Positions 1 through 8,400 of a stretch of DNA of 24,101 nucleotides are shown here, in pieces. The DNA is taken from the NCBI GenBank assembly GCA_049515555.1, contig JBEKTY010000127.1, positions 1-24,101 of the forward strand. Reading direction: 5' to 3'. Made by a program: the position numbers and the translations under genes. The stretch's first letter is position 1, and the number at the start of each line of letters is the position of its first letter. The notes beneath the pieces are model-generated. The model was not told the DNA's origin. It did not search any database and was given only the letters and a program-made list of their open reading frames with translations. Origin of the DNA: JBEKTY01 sp049515555 (GTDB taxonomy: Bacteria; Planctomycetota; Planctomycetia; Pirellulales; Thermoguttaceae).

Positions 1-950
1 CAGCAGGTGCCCTTGTCGCCGGGGGCGGCCGGGGCATGCTCGAACAGCAGCGGCCGGCTTCCGTAACGCTCCGCCAGCAGATCGCAGGTTTCGGCCATCA
101 GGCGCTCCAGGTCGGCGTAGTAAGCCTCCGGCAGCGTGGCCATCGAGATTTGATGCTCCTGGGTGGCCAACAGGAGGCCGCCCTCGATGAACTGCCCCAG
201 GGGCGGGAAGACCACGAAATGCCGCGTGCGGTGGACGACTCGGGAAGGCAGCTCCCGGCCCAGCAGCTCGTGATAGATCGATCTGCCGGAGCCGTCGAAC
301 TCCTGGCAGAACGCGCACTGCCGATGGCACGCTGCGGGCGAGAGTGCGGCGTCGGCCCACGGCGTCTGAAGGCGGGGACTGTCCCGATTTTCGTCCGACG
401 AAAATGGGACTGTCCCCTTTGAAAGCGGAGGACGCAAGGCGTCTATGTCGCGGCCCAGCGCCGCCAGGGCCCGCCGGCGGTGCAGGTATCCGGCGCCGGG
501 GCCGGGCTCATCCGGCAGGAACCACTGCGCGAGCGGGCCGGGGCCCTCGGCCAGCGGGCGCCGCGGGTCCAGGCGGCCCGCCACCTCGCCCTGCCAGTGC
601 CACAGCCGCCCGCCGCGCCAGCAGCCGATGTGACACACCAGGCGGGCCCGGTCGGTCGTGCCCGCCAGGAGCCGCTCGAGGCCGGCCGCCCCCAGCGCGC
701 GGAGCACCTGTCCGGTCATGGGGCCGGGAAAACCGGGGTAGGCCTCCAATAGCACCCCGGCGTCGTCGACCAGGCAAGCCGCGCCCAGCCCTTCGGCCGC
801 CCGCTGCGCCTTGTGTGCCACGACCGCCGCGAAATCGAGGCTTTGCAACTCCGGCAGCTCGAAGTCGGGCTGGCGGAGCGAGATCTGCATGGCCGCCAAA
901 ACGTCGGCCAGGGGGCCGTACTTCCGCGGATTGCTCGTCAACAGCAGCAT
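1..950 (-). CDS. Ham1/RdgB-type NTP pyrophosphatase fused to HIT-type domain (3' end outside window)
   Basis: Translating the minus strand from ATG 950 gives 316 codons with no stop up to the window edge, so the C-terminus is missing. Residues 1-174 resemble Ham1/ITPase (XTP/dITP pyrophosphatase, which cleaves non-canonical NTPs to NMP plus PPi): TSNPRK at 5-10, HKA at 46-48, VDDAG at 61-65 (family DDSG), and LHRRRAL at 156-162 (family SHRGKAL). Residues 208-316 look like a HIT/GalT-type nucleotidyl hydrolase or transferase: CHRQCAFC at 208-215 suggests a zinc site, and LLFEH at 301-305 precedes where HxHxH would lie, just off the window. The linker (178-192, KGTVPFSSDENRDSP) is encoded by a 44-bp palindromic repeat. 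The start overlaps the upstream pyruvate-kinase-like gene by 13 nt, so it is the operon's last visible gene. The Ham1 call is firm; the HIT call is moderate because its catalytic histidines are not visible. Confidence 0.8.
   Translation of the reverse strand, partial: MLLLTSNPRKYGPLADVLAAMQISLRQPDFELPELQSLDFAAVVAHKAQRAAEGLGAACLVDDAGVLLEAYPGFPGPMTGQVLRALGAAGLERLLAGTTDRARLVCHIGCWRGGRLWHWQGEVAGRLDPRRPLAEGPGPLAQWFLPDEPGPGAGYLHRRRALAALGRDIDALRPPLSKGTVPFSSDENRDSPRLQTPWADAALSPAACHRQCAFCQEFDGSGRSIYHELLGRELPSRVVHRTRHFVVFPPLGQFIEGGLLLATQEHQISMATLPEAYYADLERLMAETCDLLAERYGSRPLLFEHAPAAPGDKGTC
374..417. repeat. 44-bp near-palindromic repeat inside the Ham1-HIT gene
   Basis: The element starts GGGGACTGTCCC and ends GGGACTGTCCCC, around a TTTTCGTCCGACGAAAA core. 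The arms pair almost completely, with one central mismatch per arm and a bulge. A copy differing at a single base (G to A at position 13) lies at 9678-9721, also within a coding region. Here it is read in frame as KGTVPFSSDENRDSP between two enzyme domains. Confidence 0.9.
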
Positions 951-2626
951 GGCAACGACCCGCGGATCAGTTCCGCCGCCCGGCGGCACACGTCTTCCGG
1001 CGTGCCGGCGTTGGCGTCGAGGAAGACGACCTTGAGTCCGTGCCCGGCCAGCCAATGGTAGAACTCCCGCTCGCGAAGGCGAAAGGCTTCGTTCGACGGG
1101 CTGGCCGCGTCCAACTGCTGCTCGGCGCCTGACTTGCGCGCGATGCGTTGCCGGCACGTCCGGGCGTCGGCTTCCAGGACGATCGTCAGGTCGGGCAGCG
1201 CCAGGCGGTCTGCCGCCAGCGCGAACAGCGGGAGCAAGGTCTCCAAGCGGGCCGGGTCGTGGGCATAGTGCACCGCCAGGGTCGAGTACAGCGACCGATC
1301 CATGACTTGCAGCTTCACGTCGCCCAGGGCGGCCTGCCGCGACGACTCGATCACGCCCGACAGGAAGTACATGGCGGAGGCCAGCCAATCGGCATCGCGA
1401 ATCATGTGCAGTTTCAGCGCGGAATCTTCCCAGGCGGCAGGCACGCCGCGGAGCGTGGCGGCGCCCAGAACCTGCCCCAGCAAGGAGCACAACCGCGTCT
1501 TGCCGGCCCCGTTGGGGCCCTCGATGGCAACCAGGAAAGGCCTTCCCGTGGCCGCCGCCGGCGGGCGGAGGAACTTCGTACGCTCGGCTTCCAAGCGCCG
1601 CGTCTCATAGGTCAGAACGTCGGTGGCGAAGCGGATGCTTTCGATAGGCCGCGGGCTGAAGACGGTCTCTTTGCCCAGCATGACGGCGTCCGGGTTCTGT
1701 TGGGCGATCAGGCTCAGCCCGCAGATCTCGGCGCGCAAGGGGACCCCGTGTTCGGCATAGTATTCCAGGACTTGCGTGGCCACGACGACGGGTTTCCCGG
1801 CGTGGCGGGCGGCGGCCACGATGTGCGCCTGGGCCGCGGGCAGGCCGATGAACCGCACGGCCGGCCCCAGATCGCCCCGGGCCACCATCGCTCCGTCGGC
1901 CACCGCCAGGATCGATTCCACGCCATCCACGGCGGCTTGCGTCTCGATCTTGGCCATCACGCGGACCGCTTGGCCCAGGCAACGCTCCGCCTTCTCGCGT
2001 CCCGCCAGGACGTCCTCGGGCGTCGAGATCAACGACAGCGCCACCCAATCGGGCACGATGCCCGACTGGGCGAAACGATCCAACAGCGTCAGGTCGTCCT
2101 CGGTGACCATCGTGAAGGGGCTGGAACTGTCGGGCAAGTAGATCGAGTTCGAGGATTTCAAGGGAATGGTGCCGCGCACCAAGCGGGCGAGAACTCCGTC
2201 GCCGCGGACCTCTTCCACCATGAATTCCAAGCGTGCGTCGCAGAACCATAAGCGGTGGCCGGGCACGATCTTGTCCAGCAGGCCGTGCAGTTGGGGCAGC
2301 GGGACGGCCGCCGCGGCGGCGGCAACGGGCGGTTCCGCCCGACGCTGGGAATCCCACAACAGGACCCGCGCCCCGACCTCCAGTTGCAGGTCCTTCATGG
2401 CCCCCGTGCGTGGCCGCGAGGAAGGCAGGTCCAGCAGGAGCCGCACCGGAAAATCGACCTCCGCGGCCACCTTGCGAACGTCGCGGGCGTTCTCCAGGTG
2501 CGGACGCTGCCGGTAGCCGCAAGGCAGACGGAACCAGCGGACCCCCGCCTGCACTGCCCGGCGAAGATCATCGATCTTCTCCAAGGTCGGGCCGATCGTA
2601 GCCATGATCTCGGGCACACGCGTCAT
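938..2626 (-). CDS. Pyruvate-kinase-like barrel fused to thymidylate-kinase-like P-loop domain
   Basis: 562 residues. Residues 1-345 match pyruvate kinase. IMATIGPT (7-14) is the first strand. DLPSSRPRTG (67-76) matches family DTKGPEIRTG. A B-domain-like insert spans about 80-170. MAKIE (224-228) carries catalytic Lys226 and metal ligand Glu228. MVARGDLG (247-254) carries Asp252, and VVVATQVLE (280-288) follows. The usual RxNxSHG motif is changed to RLPCGY (33-38), so the monovalent-cation/nucleotide site is altered. The pyruvate kinase C-terminal domain is absent; in its place residues 362-558 form an NMP-kinase-like P-loop domain with Walker A EGPNGAGKT (369-377) and a DRS motif (443-445) typical of thymidylate kinase. 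Inference: the kinase domain makes an NDP and the barrel makes the NTP from phosphoenolpyruvate. The start overlaps the radical SAM stop as ATGA, preceded by AAGGAT-type ribosome-binding sequence. Confidence 0.88.
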   Translation of the reverse strand: MTRVPEIMATIGPTLEKIDDLRRAVQAGVRWFRLPCGYRQRPHLENARDVRKVAAEVDFPVRLLLDLPSSRPRTGAMKDLQLEVGARVLLWDSQRRAEPPVAAAAAAVPLPQLHGLLDKIVPGHRLWFCDARLEFMVEEVRGDGVLARLVRGTIPLKSSNSIYLPDSSSPFTMVTEDDLTLLDRFAQSGIVPDWVALSLISTPEDVLAGREKAERCLGQAVRVMAKIETQAAVDGVESILAVADGAMVARGDLGPAVRFIGLPAAQAHIVAAARHAGKPVVVATQVLEYYAEHGVPLRAEICGLSLIAQQNPDAVMLGKETVFSPRPIESIRFATDVLTYETRRLEAERTKFLRPPAAATGRPFLVAIEGPNGAGKTRLCSLLGQVLGAATLRGVPAAWEDSALKLHMIRDADWLASAMYFLSGVIESSRQAALGDVKLQVMDRSLYSTLAVHYAHDPARLETLLPLFALAADRLALPDLTIVLEADARTCRQRIARKSGAEQQLDAASPSNEAFRLREREFYHWLAGHGLKVVFLDANAGTPEDVCRRAAELIRGSLPCCC

Positions 2627-4005
2627 TTCATCAATCCTTTTGATCCTTCGGTGTGAAACACGCTCATCGACGTCGAATTGAGCGGCGTGGAGAACACGTA
2701 CGGGCTGTCGGCGGCAGCCCGGTCGCTGCTTGTATACCCCTCGGACTGCAGAACGTCGACCGTGTACTCCAACAACTCGATCAACTGGCCTTGCGACAGG
2801 TAATCGAACGAGACGTTATCCCCCAGCCCGCCGTAACAGAAGCTGGCGAAGTCTTTCCGATCGCGGATGCGGATGCCGTGCCGGGCCGGATGGGCATAAT
2901 ACTCCGTCCCGGGGAAGGGGATCAACTGGTGGATCGAGATCTCCTGCGGGCGGAGCTCGCGCATGAAGGCCACCGATTCGTACTGCTCGTCGAGCGTGCC
3001 GGGCAGTCCGAAGACCCAACCCGTCTTGACGCGAATGCCGGCCTGCTTGGCGCTTTCGATCCCCAGCCGGATGGACTCGCGGTCCGTGCCCTTGCGGACG
3101 CGGCGGAGGACGGCCTCGGCGCCCGATTCCACGCCGAAGTAGATGCGGCGGCAGCCGGCGGCGGCCATTTCGGCGGCCATCTTGTCGTCCAGCGAGTCGG
3201 CCCGCATCTGGGCGATCCACTGCAGCCCCGGCTGCCGCCGGGCCAGGCTGCGGCAGAACTCCAGCACCTTGCCCCGCTCGACCAGGAAGATGTCGTCGAC
3301 GAAGAAGACTTGCTGCGCCCCGTAACGAGTCACGAGGTAGTCGATCTCCTCGCACAGGCGCTCGCAGGAGCGGATCGTCACGCCTTGCTGCCGGAGCCGG
3401 CCCGCGTAATTGCAGCAGAACGTGCAACGGTGCGGACAGCCGAGCGAGGCCAGCATCGAGTGGTGCGCGTAGAGCGGCAGATTGTAGACGTCGCGGTCGA
3501 CGATGCCCGGATCGGCGGCGGGCAATCGCCGCGGCGGAGCGTTGCGGAACAAGCGGCCCCCAGGCGTCCGACCGACCAGGCCCGGCACGTCGTCCCAAGG
3601 GGAACCGCGCCGCAGGTGGTCGACGAGCGCGGCCATCGGCCCGCAGCCGTCGCCGAGGACCACCGCGTCGGCCCCGTCGGCCAGAAGATCCTCGGGAAAA
3701 AGAGTGGCGTGGATGCCCCCGGCGACGATAGTGAGATCCGGCCGCTGGCGGCGCAGGCATTGGATCTGTCGGCGCGCCAGCGGGTAGCCGGGCGTAACGA
3801 CCGAGAAGCCCACCAGGTCGGGTTGGAACTCGGCCAGCCGGGCCCACAGCGGCCCGTCGTCCGGGCCTTCCGCGCTCTGGTCGTACACGGTCGTCTTGCA
3901 GCCCGCGCGGCGCAGCGACGTGGCGATCAGGCCGGCCCCCAGCGGATACTCGCGGTAGGTCTGCTTGGGGCTCAAGCTGCGCGGCACGATGAGGAAGACG
4001 TTCAT
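2623..4005 (-). CDS. B12-binding-domain radical SAM protein
   Basis: 460 residues. The N-terminus (1-145) has the Rossmann-like layout of cobalamin-binding radical SAM enzymes: MNVFLIVPRS, PLGAGLIATSLRRAG, DLVGFSVVTP, and AGGIHATLFPEDLL with GADAVVLGDG. No DxHxxG cobalamin-ligand motif is seen, as is common in class B methyltransferases. The [4Fe-4S] SAM motif is CPHRCTFC (Cys190, Cys194, Cys197), followed by VFFVDDIF (233-240), IYFGVESG (288-295) and GWVFGLPGT (329-337). Such proteins often methylate unactivated carbon or phosphorus; the substrate here is unknown. I chose ATG 4005 because it overlaps the upstream TGA (ATGA) and begins the first beta strand; the frame is open further upstream but those residues do not look like protein. 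Translational coupling on both sides ties it to the nucleotide-enzyme operon. Confidence 0.88.
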   Translation of the reverse strand: MNVFLIVPRSLSPKQTYREYPLGAGLIATSLRRAGCKTTVYDQSAEGPDDGPLWARLAEFQPDLVGFSVVTPGYPLARRQIQCLRRQRPDLTIVAGGIHATLFPEDLLADGADAVVLGDGCGPMAALVDHLRRGSPWDDVPGLVGRTPGGRLFRNAPPRRLPAADPGIVDRDVYNLPLYAHHSMLASLGCPHRCTFCCNYAGRLRQQGVTIRSCERLCEEIDYLVTRYGAQQVFFVDDIFLVERGKVLEFCRSLARRQPGLQWIAQMRADSLDDKMAAEMAAAGCRRIYFGVESGAEAVLRRVRKGTDRESIRLGIESAKQAGIRVKTGWVFGLPGTLDEQYESVAFMRELRPQEISIHQLIPFPGTEYYAHPARHGIRIRDRKDFASFCYGGLGDNVSFDYLSQGQLIELLEYTVDVLQSEGYTSSDRAAADSPYVFSTPLNSTSMSVFHTEGSKGLMK

Positions 4006-4646
4006 TTCGCCGCCCCGCTCCCGGTGAGTGCCCGCGGCATCGCGTCGGCCCCGGCCAACACGTCGCCCGCGGCGGCCAGGTCGGCGAGGTAGACGTGCGC
4101 CGAGCTGATGACGCCCGTCACTCGCTCGACCGGCACGCCGATGGCGCAGGCGACGCGGCGGGCCATTTCGAAAATACACACCCCATCCGCGTAGAACTTG
4201 CGGAAGACGTCCTGACCCCGCGCGAAGTACGTCGTCACCAGCCCCGGCGCGCGAAGCAGGAAATGGACCGCGCTAATGCAGGGCACGCGACCGTCGCCCG
4301 CGCCGGCCAGCACGATCGCCGCGCGTTTCGAGAGCGGCTCGCGCTGGAGCAGCTCGATCACGTCGCTCAGGTCGCAACGTCCCCCCGGACCGCGCATCCG
4401 GTCCCGGTAGCTATGCCCGAACCCGTTCGACTCCGTGCTGAAGAAGACCTTCCGCATCTGGTCGACGTTCTCGCGCGACGCGAATCGGACGAGCAGGGGA
4501 TCCGAGTCATAGTCGCCTTGCGCAAAGGAGGCGCACACGTGCAGCAACTCGCGAGTGTCGTCGCCGACGGTCTGGCCTGAGTGATAGACTTCGCGGAGAA
4601 CGGCCAGCCAGGTCTCCCCAAGGCTCCGGTAGCAAATATCCTTCAT
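4002..4646 (-). CDS. Small thymidylate-synthase-fold protein, candidate cytidylate (hydroxy)methylase
   Basis: 214 residues, shorter than thymidylate synthase (about 264). From the catalytic cysteine onward it aligns with E. coli ThyA without gaps at a constant offset of 23: Cys123 (ThyA C146, in VPCIS), Arg143 and Asp146 (R166, D169, in ARGQDVF), Asp154 (N177), and His184 and Tyr186 (H207, Y209, in SSAHVY). Tyr80 (GFGHSYRDRMRG) matches Y94, and SKR (106-108) resembles the phosphate-binding arginines. The Asn177 position reads the uracil ring; Asp there is typical of dCMP and CMP hydroxymethylases, so a cytosine nucleotide substrate is likely. The C-terminal folate lid is much shorter than usual. 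It is the first gene of the operon, with a GAAGGA ribosome-binding site just before ATG 4646. The residue numbers for ThyA are recalled, not computed. Confidence 0.8.
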   Translation of the reverse strand: MKDICYRSLGETWLAVLREVYHSGQTVGDDTRELLHVCASFAQGDYDSDPLLVRFASRENVDQMRKVFFSTESNGFGHSYRDRMRGPGGRCDLSDVIELLQREPLSKRAAIVLAGAGDGRVPCISAVHFLLRAPGLVTTYFARGQDVFRKFYADGVCIFEMARRVACAIGVPVERVTGVISSAHVYLADLAAAGDVLAGADAMPRALTGSGAAK

Positions 4647-4687
4647 GATCCTTCAATAGAACCCCCTGCCCAGTAGTGACGCCGCGT

Positions 4688-4702
4688 GCGGACCCGGTCC
4701 GC
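4688..4702. promoter_or_regulatory. Perfect 15-bp palindrome upstream of the nucleotide operon
   Basis: GCGGACC-C-GGTCCGC has 7-bp perfect arms around one base. It sits 42 bp before the first operon gene, between that gene and a weak minus-strand TAAAAT box (4719-4714) for which no good -35 is visible. It could be an operator or a small leader hairpin. The whole divergent spacer 4647-4876 has no other evident feature. Confidence 0.3.
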
Positions 4703-4876
4703 AAGCTAACCTTATTTTAACACGGACGGGAGAGTTGCACACTCCCCACTTTCGGACCAGACGCCGGCGGGAAAACCCGGCCCACGCCCCCGGGCCGCGG
4801 AAGGATATCGGCAGCTATCGGATTGTGTTATGCTATCAGGCTGATCGGCGCGATGCCGATGAAAGGGGGGCGGAAC

Positions 4877-5434
4877 GTGAATCGTGTCTTCCGCGGCTTG
4901 ATGGTTGCCGGCTGCGTCGGCTATTGCCTGCTGGCCAGGCTTGACGGCCGGGTGATCGCCGCGCCGCCCGAGCCGAACATCGAGGTGTACTTCAGCCCCC
5001 GTGGCGGGGCAACCGAGGCCGTTCTGAAGGAGATTGGCGGCGCCCGGTGCAGCATCCTTGTGCAGGCGTATAGTTTCACCTCCGCCCCGATTGCCGAGGC
5101 CCTGGCCGCCGCCCAGCGGCGTGGCGTGCGGGTCGAGATCATCCTCGATCAGGCCAAGACCGTCGAAGAGAAACGATCAAAGGCAGACTTCCTGGCCCGC
5201 GCGGGGGTGCCGGTCCGCGTGGATGCCCAGCACGGCAGCGCCCATAACAAACTCCTGATCCTGGACAACCAGACGGTCATTAGCGGCTCGTACAACTTCA
5301 CCTGGCACTCGGAAGTGGACAACGCCGAGAATCTACTGATTATCCGCGACAAGGCCCTGGCCGCCAAGTATACGGCCAACTGGAAGGCGCATGCCGAGCA
5401 CTCCTCGACCTATACCGGGAGCGGCCGGAAATGA
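4877..5434 (+). CDS. Secreted single-HKD phospholipase D-family nuclease-like protein
   Basis: 185 residues from GTG 4877. This start follows a strong AAAGGGGGG ribosome-binding site (4862-4870) with 6-nt spacing and gives a signal peptide (hydrophobic 8-20, probable cleavage near VIA-APP at 27-30). In-frame ATGs at 4823, 4853 and 4859 would place that site inside the gene. The mature part is one PLD-like domain: VQAYSFTSAPIAEAL (62-76), the HKD motif HNKLLILD (123-130), GSYNFT (137-142) and NAEN (149-152). This spacing resembles the bacterial Nuc endonuclease group, which dimerises to combine two HKD motifs and cleaves phosphodiester bonds, probably outside the cytoplasm here. Its stop overlaps the next start as ATGA, so the following protease is translationally coupled. 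Phospholipase activity is possible but less likely at this size. Confidence 0.85.
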   Translation: MNRVFRGLMVAGCVGYCLLARLDGRVIAAPPEPNIEVYFSPRGGATEAVLKEIGGARCSILVQAYSFTSAPIAEALAAAQRRGVRVEIILDQAKTVEEKRSKADFLARAGVPVRVDAQHGSAHNKLLILDNQTVISGSYNFTWHSEVDNAENLLIIRDKALAAKYTANWKAHAEHSSTYTGSGRK

Positions 5435-8400
5435 CCCGACGTCTTCCCAGTTGTTACGGCTTGCGTCATTTCAAACCGCCGGCGGGGGGACCTTGGGCGG
5501 ACAAGGGGCGGAAGCTGGACGGCAAGCGCCCTGCGAATCGGTCGCCACACGTGCGCGACCTCCGGCTGGAGCGCCTCGAAGAACGCACGCTGTTGAGCGT
5601 TTACGCCGCCCCTGTCGAGCAATCGCCTCTTCCGTTGGCGACCGCAGTCGGAGTTGCCGCGTCCAGCGCCGGGCTGAATATCGTCGGCTCCAGCGGCAAG
5701 ATCATTGTCGCCGAGGCCGCAACGGCGGAGCCGCTCACCTCGGGCACTTCAACTTCCGGGACGGGGGGAATCGTCGGGGACGGGGCAACCGTCGTCTACT
5801 GCAAAATGAATGATTATCACTACTACACGTCTTCCACTGGCGGCACGGTGGGCTACGAGGACTACACCTCGACGCTGAGCACGAGCATCAGTCTTACGCA
5901 AATGCAGTTTGCCGGGGGCGTGACCGTAGCGAACGGTACCCTCGAGTTCCTTTTTTATTCCGACCGCGGCCTGGCCAATTATGTTGATGGCTTTAGCTGC
6001 TCGTTCTCTCAGACCGGTTTCTTTGTGTGGACCATCACGCTCGGCAGCGGCGTCACTATCCCCGGTTCGGGCGTCCTGGTGATTGTCGCCGCTTCTGGCA
6101 CGACCGGCACTTGGATTGAAGGGCCCGCGGCCCCGTCAGTAGGCACCAACGATTCAACCTACGGCAGCGTCAATCCCAACAATTACGACTTCGAGTTGAC
6201 CGGCACGGCCGTCATCACACTACCCGACTTGGCGCCGGCCAGGCCTTTCGCCTGGTGGGACGACAAGGTCGTTGTCTCCAATACGGCCGGCACCAATACC
6301 GATGACACGCCCCTCTATCCAAGCGACTCGCTGTATGTGGACTGGGGCGTCGGTGACGTCGGGGCCGGTCCCACCGGCGCGGGATTCTCGTGCGCCCTTT
6401 ATGTGGACGGCACGCTGAATAACACCTGGAACTGCAGTGCCCTGAGTGCGGGCGGGTTTACTTACGTCACCGACTACAGCATCGGCTCCCTGCCCGTGGG
6501 CACCCACACGCTTCAGATCGTTGCCGACGTTGGCGATACGATCGCCGAGAGCGATTACACTGACAATTCATACACCAAGACCATCACCATCAGCGACTTC
6601 AGCGAGATCCGGGGCGCGGTCTGGAACGACGTAAACGGCAACGGGATTTGGGACGCCGGGGAGGTTGGCCTGCCGAACTGGAAAGTCTACCTGGATCTCA
6701 ACCACAACGGCCAGTGGGACCCGGGTGAGCCCTGCACTACGACCGCCAGCGACGGAAGTTACGCTTTCACGGGCCTGAAGGCCGGCAACTACGTGGTGGC
6801 CGAAGTTGACCAATCCGGCTGGACGCCTACGGGGCTGGCCGGAAGCGACGTCAGCCCCGTGAACACAGGCGACGGGGACGGCACGGACCCGGCCGCCGCC
6901 GGCCCAACGACGGTGCAGGTCCTTCCCGGCCAGGCGGCGACGGTCGCTTCAGGCGAGGTCCCCGCCGATCCGGGTGAGATTGTCTTCGACCATAGCCCCG
7001 ATGCCCCGCCGCCCATCGAGGCGACGGTCGCGCCGTGCCCAGCCCCTTTGATCAGCCCGCCCTCCTCGTTCGACCTCCGAAACGTCAGCGGCGCCGATTA
7101 CGTTACCAGCGTCAAGGATCAAGGCCAGTGCGGGGCCTGTTGGGCGTTCGCTACCTACGGCTCCCTGGAAAGCGCGGTTCTCATGGAAGGCGGTCCCACA
7201 ACCGATTTCTCCGAGAATCATCTGAAGGACTACCATCGCTTCGATTACTTCCCCTGCGACGGCGGCTTTGGGTCTATGGCGCCGAACGACAATGGTCTAA
7301 TTTCGATGAGCCAGGCGTATCTGAGCCGCGGCTCCGGTCCCATTTCGGAAGCCGACGATCCGTACCAGGCCTACGACGACATGCCGGCCCCGGCCACCGG
7401 CTCCCCGCAATACTTCGTCCGCGAATCGGAGACGTTTCAGGGCTCAACGGAAATCAAGAAGGCCTTGATGACTTACGGAGCCCTCGATACCGCGATGTAC
7501 ATGGACGAGTCGAGCGCGTCTTTGCGCACCTCCGATTGGACCTATTACTACAGCGGCTCCAGTTCCACGTCCGCCAATCACGAAGTGACCATCGTCGGCT
7601 GGAACGATAACATGGTGACGGCGGGCGGCACCGGGGCCTGGCTCATCAAGAATAGCTGGGGCACGAGCTGGGGGCTGAGCGGCTATTTCTGGATCTCTTA
7701 CAACGACACCGTCGCCTGCCAAACCGCGACCGTCTTCCACGATGCCGTCCCCGCCAGCACGTATTCGCACATCTGCTCCTACGACGAGTACGGTTGCGTC
7801 GGGGCTTTTACGAATCCTTACGCCTTCAACGCCTTCACGCCCGCCACCAATCAGGATCTCAAGTCGGTCGTGTTCTATACCATGGCCGAGAACACAAGTT
7901 ACGAAGTCGACGTCTACAATGCGTTCTCGGGCGGCGGGCTGTCTTCCCTGGCGAGCACGGCGACCGGCGCCTTCAGTTACCCCGGCTACCACACCGTCGA
8001 TTTGCCCGCGCTCGTGCCCTTGACCGCCGGCACGCCGTACTACGTGTGCGTGCATCTTACCAACGGCGGCGACTACCCGATGGCGGCTTCGTTCATGGAT
8101 TCCGGCTACGACTCCGACTGCACCGCCCAGCCGGGCCACAGCTACTATAGCTTCGACGGAACGACCTGGGCCGATCTCACCGGCGCAGACTCGACCGCCA
8201 GCTTCTGTATTAAAGCCCTCACGGTCGATGTGTCGGTCTCCAACTCGCAGAGCGTGTCGCTCGCCGCGGCCGCCTCGGTGACGGGCACTAATTTCGGCGA
8301 TGCGACTGTGCCAAGCGTGGCAAGGGCGGCCAGTGCCACTCCCGACCCGGCCGGTACGACCGCCACCCTCTCGGTGCTGGGAGACGACGCAGACACCGGG

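Noticed and set aside
1148..4092. Long plus-strand open frames (1148-2251 and 2653-4092) opposite the operon
   Set aside because: They are antisense to clear pyruvate-kinase and radical SAM motifs, and their products are Arg/Gln/His-rich without family motifs, typical shadows in GC-rich DNA.
4006..4179. N-terminal extension of the radical SAM frame
   Set aside because: The added residues are Arg/Gly-rich and overlap the TS-like coding sequence; the ATGA junction at 4005 marks the natural start.
4823..4876. Earlier ATG starts (4823, 4853, 4859) for the PLD-family gene
   Set aside because: They would put the strong AAAGGGGGG site inside the gene and add residues before an otherwise normal signal peptide.
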